From Rubrivivax rivuli (GTDB lineage: Bacteria; Pseudomonadota; Gammaproteobacteria; Burkholderiales; Burkholderiaceae_C): 64,000 nucleotides of DNA. Every line of letters begins with the position of its first letter. Within the stretch, counting starts at the first letter, position 1. The position numbers and the translations under genes are program-made. Under the pieces are notes generated by a model. That model was not told the origin of the DNA. It worked only from the letters and a program-made list of their open reading frames with translations, and made no database searches. The DNA is taken from NCBI RefSeq assembly GCF_004016505.1, contig NZ_SACR01000003.1, forward strand, positions 786,427-850,426, given 5' to 3'. Positions 63,967 to 64,000 of the stretch are shown here, one piece after another.

Positions 63967-64000
63967 CTGTAGGCCTGTGCCAGCCGGTTGCGCACCTGCA
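63942..64000 (-). CDS. fliE: Flagellar hook-basal body protein FliE, C-terminal end (5' part outside window)
   Basis: Only the last 19 residues are in the window: QVRNRLAQAYSDIMNMQV followed by a TGA whose complement is at 63942-63944. This is the conserved FliE C-terminus (VRNKLVxAYxEIMxM type), which links the MS-ring to the rod. The gene is convergent with the ycgR-type gene; the gene start lies to the right of the window. Its 3' end is duplicated at 63874-63904. Confidence 0.8.
   Translation of the reverse strand, partial: QVRNRLAQAYSDIMNMQV

Overview
The window is chromosomal DNA from a high-GC betaproteobacterium of the order Burkholderiales. The Rubrivivax/Leptothrix/Ideonella-like part of the order is the best guess. 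The supporting signs are the prfB, gyrA-pheA-tyrA-aroA/cmk-rpsA-ihfB-lapAB and waaC/waaF gene sets, a fused aroA-cmk gene, a one-piece betaproteobacterial tmRNA, and GC-rich codon use with TAGAAT-like -10 boxes. No transposase, integrase, CRISPR array, tRNA or rRNA gene was seen. The first gene (an alpha/beta hydrolase) and the last (fliE) run off the window ends.

Region 1 (1-5387) is housekeeping: the 3' end of a hydrolase gene, prfB with its programmed frameshift, pepN and fbp.

Region 2 (5460-29664) is a 24-kb aryl-polyene (xanthomonadin-type pigment lipid) biosynthetic cluster and the most interesting part. A chorismatase of the XanB2/FkbO type would make a hydroxybenzoate starter from chorismate. 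A fused AMP-ligase/dehydratase would load it on one of two acyl carrier proteins. Three complete ketosynthases, two chain-length-factor-like partners, a ketoreductase and two dehydratase domains would build the polyene. A LolA-like carrier and an MMPL pump would move it to the outer membrane. Two acyltransferases, a GT2 glycosyltransferase, a NodB-type deacetylase, a PAP2 phosphatase, a methyltransferase and two flavoproteins carrying flavin-halogenase motifs would tailor it. The second KS/CLF pair and the two halogenase-like proteins are the departures from the minimal cluster. The genes form one long plus-strand operon (5460-17061), a second plus-strand operon (18178-23332), a translationally coupled minus-strand operon (27299-23346) and a small ACP/KS operon (28214-29664).

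Region 3 (29665-32364, minus strand) holds the tmRNA gene, gph, ubiG and an OmpA-family gene. Region 4 (32641-43888, plus strand) runs gyrA, a DUF2059 gene, pheA, tyrA, aroA-cmk, rpsA, ihfB, lapA and lapB, linking aromatic amino-acid synthesis, translation and LPS control. Region 5 (43918-58144) is mixed: two heptosyltransferases around a DUF4254 gene, a ComEA-like gene, a patatin, a His/Asp-rich secreted protein, dnaE, an alpha/beta hydrolase, two tandem GT2 paralogues, egtB and a PLP-dependent dehydratase.

Region 6 (58145-64000) is a flagellar filament block: two flagellins, fliD, fliS, a fliT-like gene and a ycgR-type brake gene, with the 3' end of fliE facing them. Recognisable sigma-28 promoters precede fliC1, fliD and fliS. 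A 31-bp direct repeat duplicates the fliE 3' end.
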